From positions 1-47,082 of the forward strand of contig JAGVMN010000001.1 in assembly GCA_020053795.1 (NCBI GenBank): 47,082 bases of DNA, given 5' to 3'. A model generated the notes under the pieces. It did no database searches. It was not told the DNA's origin and was given only the letters and a program-made list of their open reading frames with translations. The translations under genes were made by a program, and so were the position numbers. Source of the DNA: Bacteroidia bacterium (GTDB taxonomy: Bacteria > Bacteroidota > Bacteroidia > NS11-12g > UBA9320). This document shows, one piece after another, positions 26,039-35,312 of this stretch (position 1 is the first letter of the stretch; every line of letters starts with the position of its first letter).

Positions 26039-29000
26039 CAGTCAGGCTTTTTACTGATCAATGGAATGTCAATTTCAACCATGGTTCCTGCGGATGTGCC
26101 ATCCCCATTTTTCAGGTCTATAACTTCCAAATGTGGTTTTTTTTTATTATTTCGGGTGATGATTTCCAGTCGCTCTCTGGTAAGTTTCATCCCGCTGGAG
26201 GCGTGCTTTTTATTCCGTTTTTCATTCAAAATTCCGGAAGCTTCTCTGCCGATTCCGTTGTCTTCAATAGTACAATGAAGATACTCGCCTTTTTGGCTGA
26301 ATGTGACTTTCAAAATTCGATTGAACTCTTTTGGCAAAAGGCCGTGTATAACAGCATTCTCAACATAAGGCTGAACCATCATGGCGGGCACCAGTGTTTG
26401 ATCGGCGTTCAGTTGGTCGGCAATGCTCACCTCAAACTCCAATTCGTTTTCCATTCGTAATTTTTCAAGTTCCAGATATAAATCAAGCCAATCTTTCTCG
26501 GCCTGCAAAGAGATGTATCTTTCTCTTGAGTTCTGCAGAATCATACGCATAAGTGATGAAAATTTCGACAAATAAGTGTACGCGGTTTTCGAATCTTTCT
26601 GTAGGATGAAATATTGAATGCTATTTAAAGAGTTAAAAATAAAATGCGGATTCATTTGGCTTCTCAAAGCCTGAAGTTCTAATTCTAATTGACGGTGTTT
26701 GTAATGTTTTGCCACTGCCCTTGTTCTAAAGGACACGAAACCTATTATTAAAGCCACCAAAACCAATGCCGCCAAAATCATAAACCATGTTGTCATCCAA
26801 AAGGGTGGTTCTACTAAAATATTAACACTTCGTGCCGTTTCACTCCAGACGCCATCATTGTTACAAGCTTTTACTTTTAGCTTATATGTTCCGGGCGACA
26901 GTCTGGTGTAATAAGCCGTGCGTCGGGTTCCAGATTCTATCCAGTCCTTATCAAAACCTTCAAGAATATACTTATATCTGTTATGTTTTGTATCTGAATA
27001 ATTTAAGGCCGCAAACTCAAATGCGATGAGGCTAACATTATAGGGAATCTCGATCTGACGGGTATAATTCAGGTCTTGTTCAAGAGAAGCCAACTTATCA
27101 AGAATTTTAAATGAAGTGAAAACCACTTTTGGACCGGTGGTATTGAAATTAATCACCTGCGGTTTGAAATAATTGATTCCTCTGATACCTCCGAAAAACA
27201 AATAGCCGTCATGTGTTTTGTAATAGGCTCCTTCATTATATTCCAAACTCTGAAGATAGTTTTCCAACCCAAACGATTTACCTTTCCTTTTTTTCAAATC
27301 GTATCTGCAAAGGCCTCTGTTAGTAGAAAGCCAATATTCTTCTCCTTCGCCATGCAGTATTCCATAAACCACATTGTTGTTCAACCCTTCATTCTCCGTA
27401 ATAAACCCAAAGGTATCTTTATTGATGTCAAAAATATTCAACCCGCCTCCGTAGGTTCCCAAAAGGTAGATACCATTTCCCTTATACTCAATGCACATGA
27501 TGTTGTTGCTCATTGGTCCTCTTTTATCACCTGTTTGTCTGTAAATTTTAAAATGCCCCTTTTCGGGATCTATAAGTTGCAAGCCTCCCCTGAAAGTAGC
27601 AACCAACAGTTTTCCACTGGGCTTATCCTCAATTATTTGATACACCTGATTTTTCATATGCATATCAGAATCCCCGGAAAAAGCCCGATACTCTTCTGTA
27701 ATGGGGTCAAAAAGGTTTACCCCGGTGCCGGTACCCAACCACAGTCTTCCTTTCGAATCCTGAAAAATACTTCTGATTGTTTTCCTCTGTTTCTCAAGTG
27801 TTGAGGTTTCTTTTGGCTGATGAAATGTTCCCATTTGTGTATTAAAACTGAAAATACCTTCATCACGGGTGCCTATCCACAGTCGTCCTTCGCGGTCTTC
27901 GAAAATGGCTCGGATAGCTTTGGTTTCTATTTCACCGTTTTTCAGAATCGGATAGTTGCGGTCAAACGAATCGGCTTGTCTGTTAAATCGCAGCAAACCG
28001 CCTGTCAGTGTACCAATCCATATATTTTGCTTTCTGTCTTCATAAATCGCGTAGATATTGTTGTTTATGGCAACTCCATTTACCAAAAATTCTCTGTACA
28101 ATTCAAAATGTTTGATACTCCTGTCGAATTTGCTGATACCGCTAATAGTGCCAAACCACAGATTTCCTCTTTTGTCCATAAAACCACTTTTCACATCATC
28201 GCCTATGATACTTTCCCGAACTAAAGGGTTATTCTGATAAATGTAAAATTTGCCGTTTTCCCATCGGATGAGGCCACCACCCATGGTACCAATCCAAATC
28301 ACGCCCTTTCTATCTTCTAAAATGAATTGCAAATGCCGGCTGCCTCTCATTTTGGGGATGGATATTTTTTCAGGACCCAAGTCCTGTTGCCAACGGAATA
28401 AGCCGTCACCCAGAGTAGCAATTTGAAATCGTTTTTGTTCATCTACAAAAACATCCGTCACCGTAATGCCTTTCAGCTTTTCTAAATCATTATGTGGCAA
28501 AATCGTCAGCGATTTCTCGTCTATTTCGAACAAGCCATTATTGGTGCAAACCCAAGTACCATATTTGGTTTTGGTTATTCTGGTGATCTGAAAATACGGG
28601 AATAAATTTTCTTTTTTTATTCTATTACCTTTCTCATCAATTATTATTATCCCACCACCATCAAGCCCTACCCATATTCTGTCCTTTTCATCGCAATAAA
28701 TGGTTGAAATCGGATAGATATTTAGTTTCGATTTTTCTTTTAATGGTATTCGGGTAAAAACATTGGTCCTTTTGTCGAGCCATGCCAGTTCGCCACTATT
28801 GGTTCCAATCCAAATCCTATCTTTTCTATCAATGACAAGGGCAGTGGTATAATTTTCAGGAAGAGTTGCAGGGTTGCCCTTTTCGTTTTTGTATATTTTG
28901 AATTGATACCCATCAAACCGATGCAGTCCTTCGGCTGTGGCAAACCACATGAATCCATCCTGATCCTGCTGAATCCCTGTGATAGTGCTTTGGGCCAGTC

Positions 29001-29100
29001 CATCTTCTATAGTCAGATTTTCAAACCGGATTAGATGTTTCTGTGCCGAAGCCCCTAAAGAGCATAGAATTGAGAACATCCATAAGATGCGGTGCTTCAT
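26038..29100 (-). CDS. Two-component sensor: beta-propeller periplasmic domain, Y_Y_Y domain and LytS-type histidine kinase
   Basis: 1020 residues. Signal peptide (MKHRILWMFSILCSLGASAQ), then about fourteen Reg_prop-type propeller blades (GDGFMWFATAEGLHRFDGY-like; DRIWIGTNSGELAWL; GRLWIGTRDEGIFSF). A Y_Y_Y domain (~680-745) follows, then one transmembrane helix (TWFMILAALVLVALIIGFVSF). The cytoplasmic part is a His_kinase domain with MNPHFIFNSLNSIQYFIL holding the phosphorylated His, and an HATPase with VQPYVENAVIHGL and DNGIG. Unlike many glycan-sensing hybrid systems it has no receiver or AraC output of its own; it uses the separate LytTR regulator encoded next to it. The ligand is unknown, with no polysaccharide-use locus in the window. 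Confidence 0.93.
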   Translation of the reverse strand: MKHRILWMFSILCSLGASAQKHLIRFENLTIEDGLAQSTITGIQQDQDGFMWFATAEGLHRFDGYQFKIYKNEKGNPATLPENYTTALVIDRKDRIWIGTNSGELAWLDKRTNVFTRIPLKEKSKLNIYPISTIYCDEKDRIWVGLDGGGIIIIDEKGNRIKKENLFPYFQITRITKTKYGTWVCTNNGLFEIDEKSLTILPHNDLEKLKGITVTDVFVDEQKRFQIATLGDGLFRWQQDLGPEKISIPKMRGSRHLQFILEDRKGVIWIGTMGGGLIRWENGKFYIYQNNPLVRESIIGDDVKSGFMDKRGNLWFGTISGISKFDRSIKHFELYREFLVNGVAINNNIYAIYEDRKQNIWIGTLTGGLLRFNRQADSFDRNYPILKNGEIETKAIRAIFEDREGRLWIGTRDEGIFSFNTQMGTFHQPKETSTLEKQRKTIRSIFQDSKGRLWLGTGTGVNLFDPITEEYRAFSGDSDMHMKNQVYQIIEDKPSGKLLVATFRGGLQLIDPEKGHFKIYRQTGDKRGPMSNNIMCIEYKGNGIYLLGTYGGGLNIFDINKDTFGFITENEGLNNNVVYGILHGEGEEYWLSTNRGLCRYDLKKRKGKSFGLENYLQSLEYNEGAYYKTHDGYLFFGGIRGINYFKPQVINFNTTGPKVVFTSFKILDKLASLEQDLNYTRQIEIPYNVSLIAFEFAALNYSDTKHNRYKYILEGFDKDWIESGTRRTAYYTRLSPGTYKLKVKACNNDGVWSETARSVNILVEPPFWMTTWFMILAALVLVALIIGFVSFRTRAVAKHYKHRQLELELQALRSQMNPHFIFNSLNSIQYFILQKDSKTAYTYLSKFSSLMRMILQNSRERYISLQAEKDWLDLYLELEKLRMENELEFEVSIADQLNADQTLVPAMMVQPYVENAVIHGLLPKEFNRILKVTFSQKGEYLHCTIEDNGIGREASGILNEKRNKKHASSGMKLTRERLEIITRNNKKKPHLEVIDLKNGDGTSAGTMVEIDIPLISKKPD

Positions 29101-29221
29101 TTATTTTTTGGAGTTAAGTAAGTGTGCATAACAAAGAACTAAAAGTTTTCAAAACCCATCAAATAGGATACTCTATCGTTTAATTCTCAATTCTTCTCCT
29201 TTTGTTTTTCACTTTTTGTTT

Positions 29222-29962
29222 CTAAAGTTCTGCAAGCTCAGTTATAAAACCATCTTTTCTACGCTTAGAGACATCAACCACATCGCCGTTCGACATGATC
29301 AGTTTAGCACTCCCCTTGGAGTATTTTTTCATTTCCTGCAAGTTTACCATATAAGATTTATGGATTCGGTAAAATCCTTTGTCACCCAAAAGTCGTTCAT
29401 ATTCTTTAAGATTTTTGGATACAGTAATTTTTTGCCCTGTTTTCAAAAAGAAATAGGTATAGGCCCCATCGCCACGCAAATAAATAATATTGTCGAGATG
29501 TACAAAAGAAGTTCCATTGGATGATGCCAAACCTATTTGTTGTTTTTCTCTTTGTCCGGATATATTATCTATATATGCTTTCACGCCTGCCCCGTCATAA
29601 TGACCCTTTTTATTCTTGACTTTTTGAATGGCATTTCTCAATTCTTCAGGGTCTATGGGTTTCAGGAGATAATCGAGTGCCGAGGTGTGAAATGCTCTGA
29701 TGGCATATTGATCGTGAGCCGTGGTAAAGACAACTTCGAAATTAATTGTATCCAAAGATTTTAATAGTTCGAATCCGTCTTTCTGAGGCATTTCTATATC
29801 CAAAAAAACTACGTCAGGGTGATTCGTCTTTATGGCTCTGAGTCCTTCTGTTGCAGATGCAGCAGTGGCAACCACGGTTACGCCTTCGGTAAACGTGGTA
29901 ATCATCTTTTCCAGACCTCTGAGGCTGGCCGGTTCATCGTCAATGATAATTGCTTTTAACAT
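29222..29962 (-). CDS. LytTR-type response regulator
   Basis: 246 residues: receiver domain with IIIDDEPASLRGLEKM, phospho-acceptor Asp55 (VVFLDIEMPQKDG), TTAHDQYAIRAF and Lys of LLKPIDPEEL. A complete LytTR domain follows (VHLDNIIYLRGDGAYTYFFLKTGQKITVSKNLKEYERLL, FYRIHKSYMVNL, SNGDVVDVSKRRKDGF). It begins 7 bp after the small kinase-like gene 29970-30548 and so forms a pair with it. It is also adjacent to the propeller kinase unit, so cross-talk is possible. Confidence 0.92.
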   Translation of the reverse strand: MLKAIIIDDEPASLRGLEKMITTFTEGVTVVATAASATEGLRAIKTNHPDVVFLDIEMPQKDGFELLKSLDTINFEVVFTTAHDQYAIRAFHTSALDYLLKPIDPEELRNAIQKVKNKKGHYDGAGVKAYIDNISGQREKQQIGLASSNGTSFVHLDNIIYLRGDGAYTYFFLKTGQKITVSKNLKEYERLLGDKGFYRIHKSYMVNLQEMKKYSKGSAKLIMSNGDVVDVSKRRKDGFITELAEL

Positions 29963-29969
29963 GATTTTA

Positions 29970-30548
29970 TTATAAAGTCATACGAATTATCCGGGTATCC
30001 CCATTTTCCGTTAAGGAAATAGGAGCCATTTTATGTTCATTCCAAATTCTTATTCGTTCCTTTACCCGAGTGATGTTTTCACGATATTTCTCAGGAATAT
30101 TTTGATCTGTATTGCTTCCTCTGACTTGATACAGCATTCCTCCGGCATCTTTAATGAAGGTAATTTGTACATTGGCAATATGGCCGATAGCAAGCGAAGC
30201 ATGCACGGTTGCCTCCACTATGGGCTGCAATATAAAAGCCGGCATTTTTCCCATTTCAATTAACTCGGGAGTTAAGTGATATTGCATGTCACCTTGAAAC
30301 CTCATCTGTTCAGATATCAGGTAGTTTTCTAAAAACTTCCATTCTTCAGTGCCTGAGGTCATTCCTGTTTTGGAAGTGTTGAGGGCATGTCTCAGCATTT
30401 TATTATAAAGAGAAAGTACCTGAACAGCCTCTTTCGTCTGCCCGGTCAGGAATCTATTTTGAATTTGATTCAGAACGTTGAACATAAAATGAGAGCCAAT
30501 GAATGCTTTCATAGATTGCAGGTTATTTATATGCAATGCCTCAATCAT
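29970..30548 (-). CDS. Small soluble LytS-like histidine kinase with degenerate ATPase motif
   Basis: 192 residues, no transmembrane segment and no sensor domain. The His_kinase dimerisation motif is recognisable as GSHFMFNVLNQIQNRF with His20 (family consensus NPHFLFNxLNxI). The following PAFILQPIVEATVHASLA aligns with the N-box PxxLQPxVENAIxHG, but the metal-binding Asn is replaced by Thr. The glycine-rich D-N-G block is also not recognisable (GSNTDQNIPEKYRENI). It may have lost ATP binding and act as a scaffold or phosphatase for the LytTR regulator 7 bp downstream. Whether this is decay or adaptation cannot be told from sequence alone. Confidence 0.75.
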   Translation of the reverse strand: MIEALHINNLQSMKAFIGSHFMFNVLNQIQNRFLTGQTKEAVQVLSLYNKMLRHALNTSKTGMTSGTEEWKFLENYLISEQMRFQGDMQYHLTPELIEMGKMPAFILQPIVEATVHASLAIGHIANVQITFIKDAGGMLYQVRGSNTDQNIPEKYRENITRVKERIRIWNEHKMAPISLTENGDTRIIRMTL

Positions 30549-30595
30549 TCTTTAGCAATGATTCGTTTTTTCGCAAATAACGAAAATATTTGTTC

Positions 30596-31183
30596 CTATT
30601 GAACAATCAACTGCTTATAAAGGATTGTATTTCCTTCAATAGCATTGACGATATAGGCTCCTTTAACAGGAATTTCCAACAATAATGCGGTATTTTCGGT
30701 TGTCAGCCTTTGTGTTATTGCCTGTCCGTTTATTTGAGTTATGGTTATCTCCCAACCGGCAGGGTAAGGAAGTATCAGATGGATGGCACTCTTTGCCACT
30801 GAAGGATTGGGAAAAACTTCAACCGGCTGTTGAGGTCCGGCATCAAGCAGGTTAAAGGTTTTTGGTTTAGCATTAAATTCTTCCTCATTATCTTCCGTAT
30901 CTATAATCGTATCATTCTGCTCGTCATATTCGCTGGTCTTTTTGTTCAATATCAAACTGTTTTGACGGCTTTTTGGTGCTTCCTGATCATCGAAAACCAA
31001 TGTGTCATCAAGCCTGATGTGTTCTATGGTATCTTCTTTTAAAATTATTTTGGTGCAAGAATCCCTTTCCACAATATGCTTCTCCGTGCTGTCCCTTTTT
31101 TCTGTCAAATGGTCTTTCTCTTTGCTGAATGCAAAAAAAACAGGCGAACAAAAAAATATGACAATATATACCCTAAATCCCAT
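30596..31183 (-). CDS. Small secreted protein with T9SS type A sorting domain
   Basis: 195 residues. Signal peptide (VYIVIFFCSPVFFAFS), then about 90 residues of acidic, charged, low-complexity sequence (KEKDHLTEKRDSTEKHIVERD; DTEDNEEEFNAK). The C-terminal ~75 residues are a T9SS sorting domain (VEVFPNPSVAKSAIHLIL, ITITQINGQAITQ, IPVKGAYIVNAIEGNTILYKQLIVQ). The cargo part is mostly linker with no catalytic domain, so the protein may be structural or an adaptor. Its function is not recognised. Confidence 0.8.
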   Translation of the reverse strand: MGFRVYIVIFFCSPVFFAFSKEKDHLTEKRDSTEKHIVERDSCTKIILKEDTIEHIRLDDTLVFDDQEAPKSRQNSLILNKKTSEYDEQNDTIIDTEDNEEEFNAKPKTFNLLDAGPQQPVEVFPNPSVAKSAIHLILPYPAGWEITITQINGQAITQRLTTENTALLLEIPVKGAYIVNAIEGNTILYKQLIVQ

Positions 31184-31295
31184 ACCCTTTAAATTTTTTG
31201 TTCTAAGATAGAATCCAAAATTTTAAAGAACTTTTCCGATTAACTAACGGCAAACTGTATTTTAGAAACGGTGAGATTATGTGATTAAATAATCA

Positions 31296-31643
31296 CTACA
31301 GATGCAACCGCTCTTTTCTGGCCATCAGAGTGTCTTTGTTTTCAACATGGTCCGGATCGGGTACACAACAATCTACCGGACAAACGGCTGCACATTGAGG
31401 CTCCTCATGAAAACCAGTACACTCGGTGCATTTGTCCGGCACGATGTAATAGACATCTTGAGAAATAGGCTGACGGCGTGACTCAGCATCAATTTCTTCT
31501 CCGCTATCAAGAGTATAGAGGCCCCGAATACTGGAACCATCAGCGATAGCCCACTCGGCACCTGCCTCATATATGGCGTTGTTCGGACATTCCGGTTCAC
31601 AGGCCCCGCAGTTGATACATTCGTCAGTAATGATGATTGCCAT
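31296..31643 (-). CDS. 4Fe-4S dicluster ferredoxin
   Basis: 115 residues. The first cluster ligands are [12 protein letters not shown] near the N-terminus and the second set is [23 protein letters not shown] loop of about 50 residues between them and a C-terminal tail with DPDHVE are typical of bacterial YfhL-like dicluster ferredoxins. It is a cytoplasmic low-potential electron carrier; its partner is unknown. A -7 element at 31659-31666 lies 16 bp before the ATG. It seems monocistronic. Confidence 0.92.
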   Translation of the reverse strand: MAIIITDECINCGACEPECPNNAIYEAGAEWAIADGSSIRGLYTLDSGEEIDAESRRQPISQDVYYIVPDKCTECTGFHEEPQCAAVCPVDCCVPDPDHVENKDTLMARKERLHL

Positions 31644-31658
31644 TTCGTATTATTTGTG

Positions 31659-31666
31659 GCAAAGAT
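31659..31666 (-). promoter_or_regulatory. -7 promoter element for the ferredoxin gene
   Basis: TATCTTTG on the minus strand matches TAnnTTTG exactly, with the start codon 16 bp downstream. No -33 TTG was found at normal spacing. Confidence 0.5.
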
Positions 31667-31772
31667 AATAAGTGAAGAATAAAGGCACACATTTTTTCAA
31701 TGACATTCGTCATCGGCTGTTTATTCAAACAATTCGTGTATTTCCGGGGTGTAAATTGAAATAAATACCCTT

Positions 31773-32912
31773 TCATTTCTCTAATAGCTTTACCGCCTTT
31801 TCGGCTACTACAGAACTCAAAGCTACTCCCATTCCACCCATTCTGGCAGCTACAACCACACGATCGTTTATTCGCTTTATGATTGGATTTTTCTGTGGCC
31901 CCATAGCCATGATGCCACTCCAACGCATTTCTATTTTCACATCGGGATGGTATGGAATTATCGTTTCAAAAAGAAAATGCTCTAATGCCTTTTGCACCTT
32001 TTCGTTTAGATTAAGGTCATGTGTTTGCTCCCCCTCAAAATCCGTGTTTCTCGCACCACCCAAAAGAATTCGTTTATCAAGGTCTCTCCAATAGTAGTAG
32101 CCTTTGTCATAATGAAAAATGCCCTTCATTTTCAGATCCGGCATTTTTTCGGTGAGCAATACCTGACCTCTGGTAGCAACAATTTCCAGCTCTGGAAGGA
32201 GATCAGAGGCAAAGGCATTGGTGGTGATGATGAGCTGCTCAGCCGAAAATACCATGCCCGTTTTAGTGTAAACTTTGATTCCTGTTTCCGTAATTTCCAT
32301 TTCAATTGCATCACTTCCGCCATAAATCCCTACTCCAAGTTGCAATGCCATAGCCCATAAGGCTGCATATAACTTCCCGCTGTGCAATTGCCCTTCATAA
32401 TTGTTGGCAATGGCGGCCACCTGATTGGTGAACCCAAAATCGAGAAAATCGGTTTTTTTGAAAACATTCTTTATTCCCAGATACTTATATAATTGCGTAT
32501 TGGCATGGGGCAAATATTCCAAAGCTGCTTTCAGGTCCTTTTCGTTTCCGGAGTTAAAAATTTCATGACTTCCTTTGTGTTGAAAATCAAAGGCTGCATC
32601 TCCAATAAGTTCTCTTGTCTTTTGCAATCCATTGTACCTGTCAAGTATCAGGTTATAAACTTCCTCTTCACTGCTTTGACGGAGATCATCCAGAATTTCT
32701 GAAATACTGCCGAAGCAGGCAAAACCCGCATTGCGGGTACTCGCCCCAATTGAAAATGGTCCGCGTTCAAGAATGATTATCCTCTTTGATGGGTATTTGT
32801 TCTTTAACTGAATGGAAGTATGTAACCCGGTCAGGCCGGCACCTAAAATGAGAAAATCTGCAGGCTTTAATAAGGTTTCTTGTTCCCAGTATGAAAGGTC
32901 TTTGTATAACAT
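31773..32912 (-). CDS. FAD-dependent oxidoreductase (DAO family)
   Basis: 379 residues. The Rossmann FAD-binding motif ADFLILGAGLTGLHTSIQLK and acidic residue of IIILERG are followed by STRNAGFACFGS, as in glycine/D-amino-acid oxidase-like enzymes. The C-terminal FAD contact (MRWSGIMAMGPQKNPIIKRIND) and GGMGVALSSVVAEKAVKLL are also present. It probably oxidises an amine or amino acid; the exact substrate is not evident. No obvious operon partner. A weak TAATATTG element lies upstream of ATG 32912. Confidence 0.88.
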   Translation of the reverse strand: MLYKDLSYWEQETLLKPADFLILGAGLTGLHTSIQLKNKYPSKRIIILERGPFSIGASTRNAGFACFGSISEILDDLRQSSEEEVYNLILDRYNGLQKTRELIGDAAFDFQHKGSHEIFNSGNEKDLKAALEYLPHANTQLYKYLGIKNVFKKTDFLDFGFTNQVAAIANNYEGQLHSGKLYAALWAMALQLGVGIYGGSDAIEMEITETGIKVYTKTGMVFSAEQLIITTNAFASDLLPELEIVATRGQVLLTEKMPDLKMKGIFHYDKGYYYWRDLDKRILLGGARNTDFEGEQTHDLNLNEKVQKALEHFLFETIIPYHPDVKIEMRWSGIMAMGPQKNPIIKRINDRVVVAARMGGMGVALSSVVAEKAVKLLEK

Positions 32913-33069
32913 GCTGCAATATTACAGTCTGTATTTTGCTATCTTCTAAGCTTCGTTTGTTGAATCGGAAAATCGTTTTCAAAATCGTTGGAAACAAGCA
33001 GATTCTTGTCTCAAAATTGATCTTTTCATCAGCACTATCTCTGAAACCATGCTGCGTATATTAATTGAC

Positions 33070-33177
33070 TCAATTGACCCTCGTAATATCAGCACCAAGA
33101 GCCCGTAAACGTTGCTCAATATTCTGATAACCGCGGTCTATTTGTTCGATGTTGTGGATGGTGCTTTTGCCTTTGGC
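33070..33177 (-). pseudogene. Displaced 3' end of a murA gene (36 codons)
   Basis: The minus strand from 33177 to 33070 reads [19 protein letters not shown] then [16 protein letters not shown] and a TGA stop. This is identical in protein sequence to the last 35 residues of murA at 34003-34110. The DNA differs at several sites, all synonymous (for example CTG/TTA for Leu, GAG/GAA, GCC/GCT, and TAA/TGA as stop). It directly abuts the CPBP gene, whose stop begins 5 bp away. It is therefore a direct repeat flanking that gene, not a random copy. Confidence 0.93.
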
Positions 33178-33182
33178 GGTAT

Positions 33183-33851
33183 TTACTTTATAGTATATGC
33201 TAATAACCCAAAAAAGTCTATTAATTGATGAATCATAATGATGGGCCAGATTCGTTTAGTTCTCAAAAACCAGATAGCAGAAATAATCCCAAATGGAATA
33301 ATGTGAAGTAATACAAACCAATTCTGATACAGATGATACGATACACGAATTGCCACACTGAAAAAAACCAAAGAATAAGGATGCATTATCTTTTGCCTAA
33401 ATGATAGTAAATAACCACAAAGGAAAAGTTCTTCAAATATTGGGTTCACAACTGAAATTAATAGAACGGCAGATAAGCTTAAAGAATTTAGTTGAATAAA
33501 ATTGACTTTTAATTGAACATCTAATATGTCGACCAAGATGGAATAAAATAGCGTGTAGAAAAATATGAAAACACCATATAGAGCTAATGCATACAACAAA
33601 TCTTTCAGTTGAAACATTAAACCAAGTGATTTGAAAGTCCAACCCCGATATTTAATGAAAAATCCAAGTGAAGTAAGGATTACTACTTCATAGACAAAAA
33701 CACTATAAAGAGATTGAGTTGAAATAACATGATCGCCTTTGTAGATTAAATAAGCATCTCTTATTATCAGGAACCCAAAGGCTCCTATTAGTACAATTAG
33801 GGCTTCGGTCTTGTCCGAAATAGATTGGATTTTTTTCTTAAATGAGGGCAT
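33183..33851 (-). CDS. CPBP-family intramembrane protease
   Basis: 222 residues with about six hydrophobic segments ([59 protein letters not shown]). The CPBP/CAAX motifs are visible in order: EELFLCGYL (family EExxxR, Arg replaced by Cys), a His in IRVSYHLYQ, and HQLID near the C-terminus. The family includes Abi-type proteins linked to bacteriocin immunity and prenyl-protein processing; no specific role can be assigned. It sits between murA and a displaced murA 3' end, suggesting arrival by insertion. It carries its own TATATTTG element. Confidence 0.82.
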   Translation of the reverse strand: MPSFKKKIQSISDKTEALIVLIGAFGFLIIRDAYLIYKGDHVISTQSLYSVFVYEVVILTSLGFFIKYRGWTFKSLGLMFQLKDLLYALALYGVFIFFYTLFYSILVDILDVQLKVNFIQLNSLSLSAVLLISVVNPIFEELFLCGYLLSFRQKIMHPYSLVFFSVAIRVSYHLYQNWFVLLHIIPFGIISAIWFLRTKRIWPIIMIHQLIDFFGLLAYTIK

Positions 33852-33858
33852 TTGATAG

Positions 33859-33866
33859 CAAATATA
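33859..33866 (-). promoter_or_regulatory. -7 promoter element for the CPBP gene
   Basis: TATATTTG on the minus strand is an exact TAnnTTTG match, 8 bp before the ATG, and lies inside the inserted segment so the gene carries its own promoter. Confidence 0.45.
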
Positions 33867-34002
33867 TTTATTGCTTCTATTTATTATACTCGAGAAATAA
33901 CCCCGTTAAGTCAGACGTTAAGCAAGTCTTCAATTTGCTTAGATTGCTTGGCTTTGAATGGCGTTTTCCTACCAATAGACAAGTTAAATGCGTCCTTTTA
34001 AC

Positions 34003-35310
34003 TTAATTGACCCTCGTAATATCAGCACCAAGGGCCCGCAGACGCTGCTCAATATTCTGATAACCGCGGTCTATCTGCTCGATGTTGTGTATGGTGCTTT
34101 TGCCTTTGGCTGACAAGGCAGCAATGAGAAGGGAAACCCCGGCACGTATATCGGGACTGGTCATTTGAATGCCTTTCAAAGACCGTTTGCGGTCAAGCCC
34201 CATGACGGAGACGCGGTGGGGATCGCACAAAATAATCTGGGCTCCCATGTCAATCAGGTTGTCAACAAAAAATAATCGGCTCTCAAACATCTTCTGGTGA
34301 ATCAGAACATTGCCTTTGGCCTGTATGCACATCACCAAAATAACGCTCAATAAGTCCGGTGTAAGTCCTGGCCATGGGGCATCCGCAATGGTCATCATAG
34401 AGCCATCAATAAAGGTATCTATTTCATAATGTTCCTGAGAAGGAACGAAAATGTCGTCACCCCGAATTTCAAAATTCAGACCGAGCCTTCGGAAGGTTTC
34501 AGGTATGATGCCCAAATGCTTCACTCCCGCACCTTTTATGGTTATTTCGCCCTGTGTTAAGGCAGCCATAGCCATAAAACTGCCGACCTCAATCATATCC
34601 GGCAACAGGGTGTGTTGGCAGCCTTTCAGGGAAGAAACACCTTCTATACTTACAAGATTGGAACCGATACCGGAAATCTTTGCTCCCATGCTCACAAGCA
34701 TTTTGCATAGCTGTTGCACATAGGGCTCACAAGCGGCATTGTAGATGGTCGTAACCCCTTCTGCCAATGTAGCTGCCATGATAATATTGGCCGTTCCGGT
34801 AACTGATGCCTCACCCAACAGCATGTAGCTGCCTTTTAGTTTTTTAGCTTTAACTTTATAAAAATTTTCTTCTTTCAGAAATTCGAAGGATGCCCCCAGG
34901 CTTTCGAAACCCAGAAAATGTGTGTCGAGTCTTCTGCGACCAATTTTATCGCCTCCCGGACTTGGGATATAGCCCTTGCCAAAGCGGGCCAATAAAGGGC
35001 CGATGATCATGATGGAACCTCTCAGCTTGGCAGCCATTTTTCTGAACTCTTCCGAATTCATGTACTTAAGATCGAGCTCGTTGGCCTTAAAAGAATAGCT
35101 TCCGGTTCCCAAATGTTCTACGACAACTCCAAGACCTTTCAAAAGGTCAATCAGTTTGTTGACATCGAGTATGTTGGGGATGTTGTGAATGGTTACTTTT
35201 TCCTGTGTCAGCAGAACGGCTGAAAGAATTTGCAGGGCTTCGTTTTTCGCTCCCTGTGGTATAATTTCACCCTTTAGTTTATTGCCGCCGTTGATGACAA
35301 AAGAACCCAT
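34003..35310 (-). CDS. murA: UDP-N-acetylglucosamine 1-carboxyvinyltransferase
   Basis: First committed enzyme of peptidoglycan synthesis: transfers enolpyruvate from PEP to UDP-GlcNAc. The 435 residues show the EPT fold signatures GGNKLKGEIIPQGAKNEAL, RGSIMIIGPLLARFGKGYIP, ASVTGTANIIMAATLAEG, DMIEVGSFMAMAALTQGEI and the C-terminal DIRAGVSLLIAALSAKG. The catalytic loop reads SPGGDKIGRRRLD, with Asp121 where E. coli has Cys115, the fosfomycin target; Asp versions work but resist fosfomycin. It starts 2 bp after the DUF4290 gene, so the two are one operon. The final 36 codons are duplicated at 33070-33177, with the CPBP gene between. Confidence 0.97.
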   Translation of the reverse strand: MGSFVINGGNKLKGEIIPQGAKNEALQILSAVLLTQEKVTIHNIPNILDVNKLIDLLKGLGVVVEHLGTGSYSFKANELDLKYMNSEEFRKMAAKLRGSIMIIGPLLARFGKGYIPSPGGDKIGRRRLDTHFLGFESLGASFEFLKEENFYKVKAKKLKGSYMLLGEASVTGTANIIMAATLAEGVTTIYNAACEPYVQQLCKMLVSMGAKISGIGSNLVSIEGVSSLKGCQHTLLPDMIEVGSFMAMAALTQGEITIKGAGVKHLGIIPETFRRLGLNFEIRGDDIFVPSQEHYEIDTFIDGSMMTIADAPWPGLTPDLLSVILVMCIQAKGNVLIHQKMFESRLFFVDNLIDMGAQIILCDPHRVSVMGLDRKRSLKGIQMTSPDIRAGVSLLIAALSAKGKSTIHNIEQIDRGYQNIEQRLRALGADITRVN

Positions 35311-35312
35311 AT

